Assembly (NCBI GenBank): GCA_965530755.1
Contig: CBESNA010000010.1
Coordinates: forward strand, 31,978-95,977
Direction of reading: 5' to 3'
Length of the DNA: 64,000 bases
Source of the DNA: SZUA-35 sp965530755
GTDB taxonomy: Bacteria > Actinomycetota > Acidimicrobiia > Acidimicrobiales > SZUA-35
Positions within the stretch are counted from its first letter, which is position 1, and every line of letters begins with the position of its first letter. This document shows positions 50,343 through 59,221 of the stretch, piece after piece. The notes beneath the pieces were generated by a model, which did no database searches, had not been told where the DNA came from, and saw nothing but the letters and a program-made list of their open reading frames with translations. The position numbers were made by a program, and so were the translations under genes.

Positions 50343-51083
50343 GTGCCGCTCTATCGGAGTGACGCGGTCGTGCTCCGCACCTACAAGCTGGGCGAGGCCG
50401 ACCGGATCGTGGTGCTCTACACCAGAACGCGGGGCAAGGTCCGGGCGGTCGCCAAGGGTGTGCGGCGGACGAAGTCCCGATTCGGCGCTCGTCTCGAACC
50501 CGGTTCGATCCTGCATGCCCAGTTCTACGAAGGTCGTAATCTCGACATCGTGACCCAGGCCGAAACCCTCGTCCGCCTCGGCAATCTGCGCTCGGACCTG
50601 TCCCGCTATGGCCGGGCCTCGCTGGTGCTCGAGACCATCGACCATCTCACGGAGGAGGGCGAGTCGAATCCTGCACTCTTCCGGCTGCTCACGGGCGTGC
50701 TCACCGAGCTCGATCGCGCCGGCAACCCGCTGGTTCTCCCCGCCTTCGTGGCCAAGCTGTTGGCGCTCGAGGGCGTCCAGCCTCTCCTCGACCAGTGCGC
50801 CAGCTGCGGGTCTGACGGCCCGTTGGTGGCGTTGGCGCTGCATTTGGGGGGAGCGGTGTGTCGCGACTGCCGGCAGGGCGACCCGATTTCGGACGAGGCC
50901 CGGGTGGCCCTCCAGCACATCCTTGACGGCCGCGTGCGCCACGTCCTCGACTCCACCCCTGATGCGGTTGCAGCCGAGCTGGAAGCCATGAGCTCGAAGC
51001 TGCTCGAGCAACATCTCGAGCGCCGGCTGCGATCGGCCAACGTTCTCTACCATCACCTCCAGGACGCCACCGGCGACGCGTGA
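50343..51083 (+). CDS. recO: DNA repair protein RecO
   Basis: A 246-aa RecO: an OB fold (LYRSDAVVLRTYKLGEADRIVVLYTRTRGKVRAVAKGVRRTKS) and a helical C-terminal domain with a zinc site of four cysteines (CASCGSDG and CRDC). It loads RecA on RecFOR-dependent gaps. GTG 50343 lies 1 nt after the uppS stop, so the two are co-transcribed. The uppS-recO order is common in actinobacteria. Confidence 0.94.
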   Translation: MPLYRSDAVVLRTYKLGEADRIVVLYTRTRGKVRAVAKGVRRTKSRFGARLEPGSILHAQFYEGRNLDIVTQAETLVRLGNLRSDLSRYGRASLVLETIDHLTEEGESNPALFRLLTGVLTELDRAGNPLVLPAFVAKLLALEGVQPLLDQCASCGSDGPLVALALHLGGAVCRDCRQGDPISDEARVALQHILDGRVRHVLDSTPDAVAAELEAMSSKLLEQHLERRLRSANVLYHHLQDATGDA

Positions 51084-51117
51084 ACCGGGGCGAAGTCGCC
51101 CGATGTCGGTGGACAAG

Positions 51118-51123
51118 TAGGGT
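51118..51123 (+). promoter_or_regulatory. -10 element TAGGGT of the lipoprotein gene (leaderless type)
   Basis: TAGGGT ends 7 nt before ATG 51131, which supports that start over an in-frame start at 51080. Confidence 0.45.
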
Positions 51124-51130
51124 TTCCCGA

Positions 51131-51928
51131 ATGGTTCGAAGGCAACGGAGGGGCTTGTACGCGATTCTCGTCGCGTCAGCGTTGCTTGGCGCGAGCTGTG
51201 GCAGATCAGACGACGGATCGGCGGCCGCAACCTCTGAGGTGTTGTCTGTCGACACCTCGCTCGAAGTCCTCATCTTGGACGGCGCCACCACGTCGTCTTC
51301 CTCGGTCGCGTCGTCCACTGGTGCCTCGACGACGGCGATCGCGACGACCACCAGCGCGCAGACCACGACCGAGACCTCGGCCGTTCCTGAGGTGATGCTC
51401 GCGTCCGCGCTCGGCTCCATTGCCACCTTCATCGAGAGTTGGGATGCCGTTGTCGGGTACTTCCCCGAGAAGCGGGACTTGGCTCCCACGATCAGCGCCG
51501 CCGACGTGGCAGCAGACGAGTCGCTCGGCGTCGACATCTTCGTCGAGCAGGCGACGCCGGGAACCGTCATCGGTGGCGTCATCGACCCGGACTCCGGCCG
51601 AATCACGGGGCTGATGGGGTTGAGCGATCCCGCGAGTGGCGACACGAGCGTCGTGATCGAGATCATCTGGGTTGCTGCGTTCGGCCTCAACGAGCTGCCG
51701 ATCCTGGCCGAGAAGTTCACCGAGGCAGACCTCGGTCAGCTCGAGATCGGGCAGCAGATCACGCGCACGCACAAGGGCCACAGCATCGTGCTGAACCACG
51801 TCGACGGCCCCGAGCCGGGCGATGGCCTCTTCGTGTTGACTGTTGGCGCCGAGGATCTTCTCGAGGTGGATCCAACCCACGACACGATCACCAACGCCGT
51901 GCTCGGTCTACTCGTTCAAACCCCCTGA
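51131..51928 (+). CDS. Predicted lipoprotein
   Basis: A 265-aa protein with a signal peptide MVRRQRRGLYAILVASALLGASCGRS; the lipobox LGASC has cysteine at about residue 23. After the cysteine comes a Ser/Thr/Ala-rich linker of about 70 residues, then a 150-residue domain (SALGSIATFIESWDAVVGYFPEKRDLAPTISAADVAADESLGVDIF...VLGLLVQTP) of alpha/beta pattern with no recognised family. It is probably anchored on the outer face of the membrane. A 12-bp palindrome GCCGAATTCGGC (51929-51940) follows at its stop. Confidence 0.7.
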   Translation: MVRRQRRGLYAILVASALLGASCGRSDDGSAAATSEVLSVDTSLEVLILDGATTSSSSVASSTGASTTAIATTTSAQTTTETSAVPEVMLASALGSIATFIESWDAVVGYFPEKRDLAPTISAADVAADESLGVDIFVEQATPGTVIGGVIDPDSGRITGLMGLSDPASGDTSVVIEIIWVAAFGLNELPILAEKFTEADLGQLEIGQQITRTHKGHSIVLNHVDGPEPGDGLFVLTVGAEDLLEVDPTHDTITNAVLGLLVQTP

Positions 51929-51962
51929 GCCGAATTCGGCCCGGAGGCACGGCCGAATCGCC

Positions 51963-53375
51963 TCACTCGACGGGAATCCAGGTGTTCGATTCGGTGTCGT
52001 GACGGAGCCAGCATCGCGCCGCTGAGTCCCAATACATCCAGGCACGCCATTTGTCGCTCCACACGGGGGCTCGGGCCGAACCGCCTTCGTGAGACGACGA
52101 CTGCTGTTCGGTGCGATGGCCTTCGGTGTCCGCTGCGATCGGATCGCGTCCGATGAGTTCGCCGACACTCGGATCTGCGAGCACGACATCGTCGAGCGTC
52201 CGGCCGTCGTGGGGGTCGGGCGCCTCGATCTTGGCTGGTTCGAGCGGTGTGGGCTGCCAGACCGGGGCTGGTTCCACCCGGGGCGGATCCCATTGCCTGG
52301 TCGTGAACGCCTCGTCAGCAACCTTGGAGGCGGCGTCGTCCGTCGCCGCTTCGCCTCGCGCAGGGTCGACACCGCCCGGCCGGACAGAATCCACTCGGTC
52401 GGCGAGCGGTAAGGGGTTCGAGCGATCGGCTTCGGTGGTGCCGTGAGGCTGATGCAGACCGAACGCAGGAGAACGGTCGGCGTTCGCCTTCCGGTGGACG
52501 GGTGGTGGGGGAAGGGGGTCGGCCGCCGACGCGGCAGTGTTCGAAGCTCGCGAGGCCGGAATCGGGTCGGGGTGAACCGGATCGTGATGAACAGCGGTGT
52601 GAGAACGCACCTCGGCGACCGGCTCACTCTGCGGGGCGGGCTGGTCGTTCGGAGCGCCGACGAGGTCAGGAGCGGACACTTGGAGCTGATCCGCGGTCGC
52701 GTGAACGCCCCGGCTCGAGATGTCTCCCTCTGTGGGAGCCGCCTGGATCGGAATCGCCAGCGGCTCACCGTGAGGCTCACTTGTCGTGAACTCGGCCACG
52801 GTGCGGTCGAGCACCACAGTGTCGGCCACTCGATCGCCGATTCGTTGGTGGCGCGGCGTCGTGCTGGCGACGAGCATGCCGAGCAGTCCCGGAACGATGC
52901 CGGGAAACATGTCGATCACACCCATGACCGAACGTTTGAGGTGGGCGCCGACGCCGGCCTTTGTGCCGTCGGTCTTCCTGATCGTGAGGTTGACGGGGAC
53001 CATTCCCGGGGTCCGAGCGATCAGAGCGGGTATGGCGAAGAACACGATCGCCGCCACGAGAGCCGCTGCGATCAGACCCATCCGATACGAGTCGCCGGCG
53101 AACACTCGCACCGAATCGCCGATCTCCTGAGCTCGTACGACGTTCACGCCGAGGAAATCGGAACGGCCCAAGATCGTGAAGTCGAGCAGGCTCTTCATTC
53201 GGTCGAAGTCGGCCGGGTCGACGAGGGGAGCATCGGTACTGTCGCGGCCGACGACCGTGAAGGCCTCCGACCGTTGGTACGCAACACCGAGACCCGCCGC
53301 CGCAACCAGTGAGCTGTCGAGGAGGAGCGCGACGTAGCGGCGTCCCAGTACAGCGGTCACTTCGGGTTCGATCAT
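51963..53375 (-). CDS. RDD family membrane protein with long cytoplasmic tail
   Basis: A 470-aa protein with the RDD domain in the first 190 residues: LGRRYVALLLDSSLVAAAGLGVAY, a helix near 125 (LIAAALVAAIVFFAIPALIA), and the RDD-type block VPVNLTIRKTDGTKAGVGAHLKRSVMGVIDMFPG with IGDRVADTVVL. The rest is a Pro/Ala/Asp-rich low-complexity tail ending in a WW-like block (WRAWMYWDSAARCWLRHD). RDD proteins may transport or exchange ions; function is uncertain. ATG 53375 is preferred over an upstream in-frame ATG because RDD sequence begins there. Confidence 0.72.
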   Translation of the reverse strand: MIEPEVTAVLGRRYVALLLDSSLVAAAGLGVAYQRSEAFTVVGRDSTDAPLVDPADFDRMKSLLDFTILGRSDFLGVNVVRAQEIGDSVRVFAGDSYRMGLIAAALVAAIVFFAIPALIARTPGMVPVNLTIRKTDGTKAGVGAHLKRSVMGVIDMFPGIVPGLLGMLVASTTPRHQRIGDRVADTVVLDRTVAEFTTSEPHGEPLAIPIQAAPTEGDISSRGVHATADQLQVSAPDLVGAPNDQPAPQSEPVAEVRSHTAVHHDPVHPDPIPASRASNTAASAADPLPPPPVHRKANADRSPAFGLHQPHGTTEADRSNPLPLADRVDSVRPGGVDPARGEAATDDAASKVADEAFTTRQWDPPRVEPAPVWQPTPLEPAKIEAPDPHDGRTLDDVVLADPSVGELIGRDPIAADTEGHRTEQQSSSHEGGSARAPVWSDKWRAWMYWDSAARCWLRHDTESNTWIPVE

Positions 53376-53423
53376 GTCGTGGAGTTTGCCGCCTAAAGCG
53401 CTTGTGTGCGACCACCCCACCGT

Positions 53424-53429
53424 TAGCCT
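53424..53429 (+). promoter_or_regulatory. -10 element TAGCCT of glyS (leaderless type)
   Basis: TAGCCT ends 8 nt before the glyS ATG at 53438 and fixes the start. Confidence 0.5.
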
Positions 53430-53437
53430 TTGCCGCC

Positions 53438-54760
53438 ATGTCCGACGCCGTGCCAGATCCCGAGCTCTTCGACAAGGTGGTCAACCTCTGCAAGCGTCGA
53501 GGTTTCGTCTTCCCGTCTGCTGAGATCTATGGCGGTTTCCGCTCGACCTATGACTACGGGCCGGTCGGGGTGCTGATGCTGCGCAACGTCAAGGACGCCT
53601 GGTGGCGTTCGATGGTGCAGCTGCGCCATGACGTCGTCGGGCTCGACGCATCCATCCTTTCGCCACCACAGGTGTGGGAAGCGTCCGGGCATCTTCAGAA
53701 CTTCTCCGACCCGCTCGTCGACTGCAGGAACTGCGGTGCGCGCCACCGGCTCGACAATCTCGACGACCCCGATCAGTGTCCGACTTGTGGGATGAAGGGC
53801 CAGTTCACCGAGCCCCGCCAGTTCAACCTGATGTTCAAGACCCAGGCCGGACCCGTCGACGGGGCCGGAGCGGACGCCTACCTGCGACCGGAGACGGCGC
53901 AGGGCATGTTCATCAACTTCGCCAATGTCCTGAACACCAGCCGCAAGAAGCCGCCGTTCGGCATCGCCCAGATCGGCAAGAGTTTCCGCAACGAGATCAC
54001 GCCAGGCAACTTCGTCTTCCGAACCCGTGAGTTCGAGCAGATGGAGATGGAGTTCTTCGTCCCGCCCAACGAATCGCAGAAATGGTACGAGTACTGGTGC
54101 AACGAGCGACTGCAGTGGTACATCGACCACGGCATCGATCCATCGCTCTTGATGCTCCGTCCTCACGATGCGGACGAGCTCAGCCACTATTCGTCCGCCA
54201 CGGCTGACGTCGAGTTCATGTTCCCGTGGGGCTGGGGCGAGCTCGAGGGCATCGCCAACCGCGGCGACTACGACCTGACCCAGCACGCAACACATTCGGG
54301 TGCCAAGCTCGAGTACTACGACCAAGCCGCCAACGAGCGGTACGTCCCGCACGTCATCGAACCCGCTGCCGGCGCCACCCGCACGATGATGGCGTTCCTG
54401 ATGGCGGCGTACGACGAGGAGACCGTCAACGACGACACCCGCCTCGTGCTTCGCCTCCACCACCGGATCGCTCCGTTCAAGGTCGCTGTGCTGCCGTTGT
54501 CGAAGAAGGACGAGCTGCGAGGGCCTGCGCTCGATGTCTTCGCCATGATCTCGGATCGTTACCAGGCCGACTACGACGAGACCCAGGCCATCGGTCGCCG
54601 CTATCGACGCCAGGACGAGATCGGTACTCCGTACTGCGTCACCTTCGACTTCGATTCACTCGAGGATCAGGCGGTCACCATTCGGGAGCGCGATTCGATG
54701 GAGCAGGTGCGTCTTCCAATCAGCGACGTCATGGGGTGGCTGGCCGAGCACCTGGGTTGA
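53438..54760 (+). CDS. glyS: Glycyl-tRNA synthetase (alpha2 type)
   Basis: A 440-aa class II homodimeric synthetase. The opening LFDKVVNLCKRRGFVFPSAEIYGGFRSTYDYGPVGVLM, motif 2 FRNEITPGNFVFRTREFEQMEMEFF and the C-terminal anticodon-binding domain are present; a zinc-type cluster CRNCGARHRLDN and CPTCGMKG lies in the insertion. It is the archaeal/eukaryal-type alpha2 enzyme usual in actinobacteria. No T-box precedes it. Start ATG 53438 fits the leaderless -10 element. Confidence 0.97.
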   Translation: MSDAVPDPELFDKVVNLCKRRGFVFPSAEIYGGFRSTYDYGPVGVLMLRNVKDAWWRSMVQLRHDVVGLDASILSPPQVWEASGHLQNFSDPLVDCRNCGARHRLDNLDDPDQCPTCGMKGQFTEPRQFNLMFKTQAGPVDGAGADAYLRPETAQGMFINFANVLNTSRKKPPFGIAQIGKSFRNEITPGNFVFRTREFEQMEMEFFVPPNESQKWYEYWCNERLQWYIDHGIDPSLLMLRPHDADELSHYSSATADVEFMFPWGWGELEGIANRGDYDLTQHATHSGAKLEYYDQAANERYVPHVIEPAAGATRTMMAFLMAAYDEETVNDDTRLVLRLHHRIAPFKVAVLPLSKKDELRGPALDVFAMISDRYQADYDETQAIGRRYRRQDEIGTPYCVTFDFDSLEDQAVTIRERDSMEQVRLPISDVMGWLAEHLG

Positions 54761-54764
54761 CCCG

Positions 54765-54770
54765 TAGTCT
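54765..54770 (+). promoter_or_regulatory. -10 element TAGTCT of the PPDK gene (leaderless type)
   Basis: TAGTCT ends 6 nt before GTG 54777, in the 16-bp gap after glyS. Confidence 0.5.
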
Positions 54771-54776
54771 CGGCTC

Positions 54777-57398
54777 GTGCCGAGTGTCTACGCCTTCGAC
54801 CATCCACACGAGCTCGACTTCGATGAGCTGCAGCAGCTGCTCGGCCAGAAGGGCGCGCATCTGAGCCACATGGTGTCGACGCTCGACCTGCCGGTTCCAC
54901 CCGGGTTCGTGATCGGCATCGATGCCGGCCGTCTGGTTCGCTCCGAGGGTGGCTCCGAGGAGCACGAACGGGAGATCCGACAGCACCTCGACCAGTTGTC
55001 GGAACGGGTGGGCAAAGAACTCGGTTCTGCTGAGCGTCCATTGTTGTTGAGCGTGCGCGCCGGCGGCGTTCATCCGACACCCGGTGCGTTACGGAGTGTG
55101 CTCGACATCGGACTCAACGAGGACACGGTTGCCGGCCTCGCTGCCTCCACGGGTGACGAGCGCTTCGCGCTCGACTCCTATCGTCGCCTCGTCCAGATGT
55201 ACGCCAGCGTCGTTCTCGGCGTGCCTCAGGAGCTCTTCGAGCATCGCTGGGACGGCGCCAAGCTCCTCGCCGGGATCACCGACGACGCCGAGGTGCCTGT
55301 CGAGGTTCTCCGTCTCGTCATCGAACGCTTCCACGCGGTCGTCGAGTCGAGTACGGGTGCACCGTTTCCCCAGGACCCGGAGGAGCAGCTTCGGGGTGCG
55401 GTCGCAGCAGCGTGCCGGTCGTGGGATGCGCCGGCTGCCCGGAACTATCGACGGCGGGAGGGGCTCGATGACGACGGCGGCTTGGCCGTCAGCGTCCAGC
55501 AGATGGTGTTCGGCAATCGGAACGAACGCTCGGGTACTGGTCTCGCCTTCAGCCGTCATCCGTCGACCGGCGAGCGGGTCGTACACGGCGAATTCCTGGT
55601 CAGGGCGCAGGGCCTCGATGTCGGTGGTGGCCGGCAGACGATGACGATCGCCGAGATGGCTGACCACTTCCCGGTGGCCGGCGAGCGTCTCGCATCATCG
55701 CTCACCACACTCGAGCATGCCTTCGGCGACATGATGTCAGTCCAATTCACGATCGAGAACGACGAGCTCTGGCTGCTCCAGGGAACGCCCGGCGATCGCT
55801 CGGGTCGTGCTGCGGTCACGATTGCCGTCGCGGTGACTGCCGACGATGATCTCGGCCTGGATCGCAAGGACGCCCTGCTGCTGGTGACCGGTGATCACCT
55901 CGACCAGCTCCTGCATCCGCAGCTCGAGGGCGGCCGGACGGTGTTGGCCACCGGGCTCGGCGCATCGCCCGGAGCCGCCGTCGGCCAGGTCTACTTCAAC
56001 GCGGACGCAGCAGTGGACGCCTACGACGAGGGCCACGACGTCATCCTCGTCAAGGACGAGACCTCGCCCGAAGACGTGCATGGCATGGCCATCGCCGAAG
56101 GGATCTTGACCTCGAGGGGCGGTCTCGCCAGTCACGCTGCGGTCGTGGCCCGCGGTTGGGGCAAACCCGCCGTCTGCGGTGCCGGAATGATCGACATCGC
56201 CTCTGACCACTTCACGGTCGGTTCTGTCGTCGTCGCCGAGGGCGACACGATCAGCCTCGACGGCGCTGCGGGGCATGTGTTTCTCGGAGCAATCGATCTC
56301 TCGGAGGGCGACGTGCCGCCGGAGATGGACATCGTGTTGGGCTGGGCCGATGATGTTCGGGCCGGCCGGCTCGCCGTACGAGCCAACGCTGACAACGCCG
56401 AAGATGCGAAGAAGGCTCGAGAGTTCGGAGCCGAAGGTGTCGGCCTGTGTCGAACCGAGCACCAGTTCCTCGGCGAACGGCTCCCCGTCGTGCAGCGAAT
56501 GATCCTGGCTGGCAGCGACGACGAGGAAGTAGCGGCGCTCGAGATGCTGGCCGAAGTGCAGCGGTCCGATTTCATCGAACTGCTCGAGGCCATGGATGGG
56601 CTTCCAGTGACGGTGCGACTGCTCGATCCGCCGTTGCATGAGTTCCTCCCTGACATCACCGAGCTGGCGGTCGAGGAGGCCAAGGGCCGGCTCGACGATG
56701 CCGGTCGGCATCTGCTGAGCGCAGCCCGCGCCCATCACGAGGAGAACCCCATGCTGGGGACCCGCGGCGTTCGTCTCGGGATCCTGAAGGAGGGCCTGTT
56801 CCGCATGCAGGCTCGCGCGCTGGCCGAGGCAGCACTGGCCCGGCGGTCAGCGGGCGGTCACCCGGTCGTCGAGATCATGGTGCCGCTGATCATCAATCGA
56901 GCCGAGCTCGATCTGGTCCGGGGCTGGATCGAGGAAGAGCTGACGGCGGCGATCGGTGAGGAACGTGACGGGCTGGTGATCACGATTGGCACGATGATCG
57001 AGACACCGAGAGCCGCGTTGTGTGCCGACACCATCGCCCCCGGCGCCGACTTTTTCTCCTTCGGCACCAACGATTTGACGCAGATGACCCTCGGGTTCAG
57101 CCGGGACGATGTCGAGAGCCGGATCATGGGGGTGTACCTCGATCGCGGGCTGCTCGGCGCCAATCCGTTCCAGACCATTGACCGGCAGGGAGTCGGGGCA
57201 CTCGTCATCAGCGCAGCGAAGGCGGCGCGTGAAGCCGTGCCCGGGATCAAGATGGGTGTCTGCGGTGAACACGGCGGCGATCCACGGTCGATCGAGCTTT
57301 TTGCTGAGGCGGGGCTCGACTACGTGTCGTGCTCGCCGTATCGGGTTCCCATCGCCCGTCTGGCCGCAGCTCAAGCGATCGTGCGAGCCGACAGGTAG
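54777..57398 (+). CDS. Divergent pyruvate phosphate dikinase (PPDK-like)
   Basis: An 873-aa protein with the three PPDK parts. The nucleotide-binding part (1-340) opens LGQKGAHLSHMVSTLDLPVPPGFVIG; the SVRSGA-type block reads SVRAGGVHPTPGALRSVLDIGLN, where the usual SMPGMMDT is changed. The phosphohistidine domain has GGLASHAAVVARGWGKPAVCG with catalytic His453; the PEP-binding barrel ends in GVCGEHGGDP with catalytic Cys829. The threonine two residues before the His, the site phosphorylated by the PPDK regulatory protein, is Ala451. The enzyme interconverts pyruvate and PEP in the family, but this member may differ in its nucleotide half. GTG 54777 with a leaderless-type promoter. It lies between glyS and dnaG. 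Confidence 0.8.
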   Translation: MPSVYAFDHPHELDFDELQQLLGQKGAHLSHMVSTLDLPVPPGFVIGIDAGRLVRSEGGSEEHEREIRQHLDQLSERVGKELGSAERPLLLSVRAGGVHPTPGALRSVLDIGLNEDTVAGLAASTGDERFALDSYRRLVQMYASVVLGVPQELFEHRWDGAKLLAGITDDAEVPVEVLRLVIERFHAVVESSTGAPFPQDPEEQLRGAVAAACRSWDAPAARNYRRREGLDDDGGLAVSVQQMVFGNRNERSGTGLAFSRHPSTGERVVHGEFLVRAQGLDVGGGRQTMTIAEMADHFPVAGERLASSLTTLEHAFGDMMSVQFTIENDELWLLQGTPGDRSGRAAVTIAVAVTADDDLGLDRKDALLLVTGDHLDQLLHPQLEGGRTVLATGLGASPGAAVGQVYFNADAAVDAYDEGHDVILVKDETSPEDVHGMAIAEGILTSRGGLASHAAVVARGWGKPAVCGAGMIDIASDHFTVGSVVVAEGDTISLDGAAGHVFLGAIDLSEGDVPPEMDIVLGWADDVRAGRLAVRANADNAEDAKKAREFGAEGVGLCRTEHQFLGERLPVVQRMILAGSDDEEVAALEMLAEVQRSDFIELLEAMDGLPVTVRLLDPPLHEFLPDITELAVEEAKGRLDDAGRHLLSAARAHHEENPMLGTRGVRLGILKEGLFRMQARALAEAALARRSAGGHPVVEIMVPLIINRAELDLVRGWIEEELTAAIGEERDGLVITIGTMIETPRAALCADTIAPGADFFSFGTNDLTQMTLGFSRDDVESRIMGVYLDRGLLGANPFQTIDRQGVGALVISAAKAAREAVPGIKMGVCGEHGGDPRSIELFAEAGLDYVSCSPYRVPIARLAAAQAIVRADR

Positions 57399-57401
57399 GT
57401 T
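57396..57401 (+). promoter_or_regulatory. -10 element TAGGTT of dnaG (leaderless type)
   Basis: TAGGTT overlaps the PPDK stop and ends 8 nt before GTG 57410. Confidence 0.45.
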
Positions 57402-57409
57402 CGCCCTTC

Positions 57410-59182
57410 GTGGGGATCGTCGACGAAGACATCGTGCGGGTGCGCGAGAACACCGACATCGTCCAGGTGATCTCGCAGTACACGCAGCTGAAGCGAGTGG
57501 GCCGTCGCTTCAGCGGGCTGTGCCCCTTCCACGGCGAGAAGACACCGTCGTTCTCGGTGAACGCAGAGGAAGGCTTCTACTACTGCTTCGGTTGCCAGGT
57601 GAAGGGCGATGCCATCACCTTCGTCCGTGAGAAAGAACAGCTCGACTTCGTCGCTGCGGTGGAGTGGCTGGCGAGCAAGGCCGGCATCACGCTGCGCTAC
57701 ACCGATGCGAACGAGGGCGAGAACCGGAAGCGACGCAGCAAGCTCTACGACGCCATCGAGCAGGCAGTCGACTGGTACCACCAGCGGTTGCTGACCTCGC
57801 CCGATGCCGGTCCGGCCCGTGCCTATCTTCGGGATCGTGGCTTCACCGGTGACCTGGTCCGTGAGTTCAAGATGGGATGGGCCCCGGACGACTGGGATGC
57901 GCTCGCCAGTTCGTTGCGCCTGTCCAACAAGGATCTGATCGATGCCGGGCTGGGGTTCATCAACAGACGCAACAAGCAGCAGGACGCCTTTCGGGGACGC
58001 GTCATGTTCCCCATCTTCGATGCGCAGGGTCGAGCGGTCGGCTTCGGCGGACGCATCCTGCCCGGCAGCGATGATCCTGCGAAGTACAAGAATTCAGCCG
58101 AGTCGACGGTCTATGCCAAGAGCCGGATTCTCTACGGCCTGAACTGGGCGAAGACCAACATCGTCGAGTGCGACGAAGTCGTGGTCTGCGAGGGCTACAC
58201 CGACGTCATTGGCTTCTTCCAAGCCGGAATTCCGAGGGCAGTGGCCACGTGCGGCACGGCGCTGACCGACGATCACGTGAAGCTCCTGCGGAAGTTCGCT
58301 CGGCGAGTCGTCCTGTCATTCGATGCCGACAGTGCAGGCCAGAATGCGGCCGCTCGATTCTACGAATGGGAGAAGTCGTACGACCTCGACGTCGCTGTCG
58401 CAGATCTTCCGGATGGGGCCGACCCGGGCGAGTTGGCCCAGAAGGATCCCGAGCGGCTGCGAGCCGCAATTGCCGGGGCCAAACCCTTCCTCGCGTTCCG
58501 CGTCAATCGGGTTCTCGATGCCGGCAGGTTCGACACCGCGGAGGGGCGGGCCAAGACCGCCGAGGCAGCGTTGGCGATGGTGGCCGAGCACCCCGACCCG
58601 CTGGTTCGGGATCAGTACGCAATCGACATCGCCAGTCGCTGCCGGCTCGAGGACTCCCTGGTCAGGCGGATCCTGGAACAGGGGTCTCGACCCGATCGCC
58701 GACAGCAAGCCCAGGAGACGGTCCGTCCTCGTGACCCCGAGAGGCAGTCGCCGGAACTGGAGGCTCTGCGCTTGTCAATCGTGAACCCGGACGAACTGCG
58801 CCCCCTCCTCGTGCCGGACCTCTTCCTCGACGAGCTCTACGCAGCGACGTTCCACGCGATCGTGTCGACGGCCAACCTGCGTGAGGCCATGGAGTTCGGC
58901 GGTCCCGAGGTCGGCGAGCTCGTCCAGCGATTGTCGGTCGAGGACTCCGAGATCGAGCCGATCGACGTGGCCGGTCGTCTGTGGCAGCGCTACCTCGAAC
59001 GGCGTATCGAGGACTGCAGGCGGGAAGCTCGTTTCGCGACCGAGTCGTCTCAATTGCGTGAGCTGAACGATCAGATGGGATGGTTCAAGGCAAGGGTCGC
59101 CGAACTGCCCGAGCTCAACACGAGGGCAGCGGCGGTCGAAGGCTTGCTAGTTTGGTTCAACGGTGCAAAGCCGCCGGCGTAG
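57410..59182 (+). CDS. dnaG: DNA primase
   Basis: A 590-aa primase. The zinc-binding domain has CPFHGEKTPSFSVN and EEGFYYCFGC (CHC2 type, within the first 70 residues). The TOPRIM core carries VVCEGYTDVIGFFQAGIPRAVATCGTAL (Glu of the active site) and VVLSFDADSAGQNAAARF (DxD). The C-terminal helicase-binding region follows. GTG 57410 is chosen because MGIVDEDIVRVRENTDIVQVISQ is the conserved start; a longer reading overlaps PPDK. It precedes rpoD, giving the classical dnaG-rpoD pair. Confidence 0.96.
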   Translation: MGIVDEDIVRVRENTDIVQVISQYTQLKRVGRRFSGLCPFHGEKTPSFSVNAEEGFYYCFGCQVKGDAITFVREKEQLDFVAAVEWLASKAGITLRYTDANEGENRKRRSKLYDAIEQAVDWYHQRLLTSPDAGPARAYLRDRGFTGDLVREFKMGWAPDDWDALASSLRLSNKDLIDAGLGFINRRNKQQDAFRGRVMFPIFDAQGRAVGFGGRILPGSDDPAKYKNSAESTVYAKSRILYGLNWAKTNIVECDEVVVCEGYTDVIGFFQAGIPRAVATCGTALTDDHVKLLRKFARRVVLSFDADSAGQNAAARFYEWEKSYDLDVAVADLPDGADPGELAQKDPERLRAAIAGAKPFLAFRVNRVLDAGRFDTAEGRAKTAEAALAMVAEHPDPLVRDQYAIDIASRCRLEDSLVRRILEQGSRPDRRQQAQETVRPRDPERQSPELEALRLSIVNPDELRPLLVPDLFLDELYAATFHAIVSTANLREAMEFGGPEVGELVQRLSVEDSEIEPIDVAGRLWQRYLERRIEDCRREARFATESSQLRELNDQMGWFKARVAELPELNTRAAAVEGLLVWFNGAKPPA

Positions 59183-59221
59183 TCGGAAGCGCAAACACCA
59201 CGGACACGAAAGGAAGCGGCG

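Noticed and set aside
51929..51940. 12-bp palindrome GCCGAATTCGGC between convergent genes
   Set aside because: Self-complementary with no loop and no T run; too short to claim a function.
53309..53437. Longer start for glyS
   Set aside because: The extension overlaps the divergent RDD gene and its promoter; the conserved GlyRS opening and the -10 element support 53438.
53300..54776. T-box riboswitch before glyS (and before leuS)
   Set aside because: There is no room: glyS has an 8-nt and leuS a 9-nt gap to the likely -10 element.
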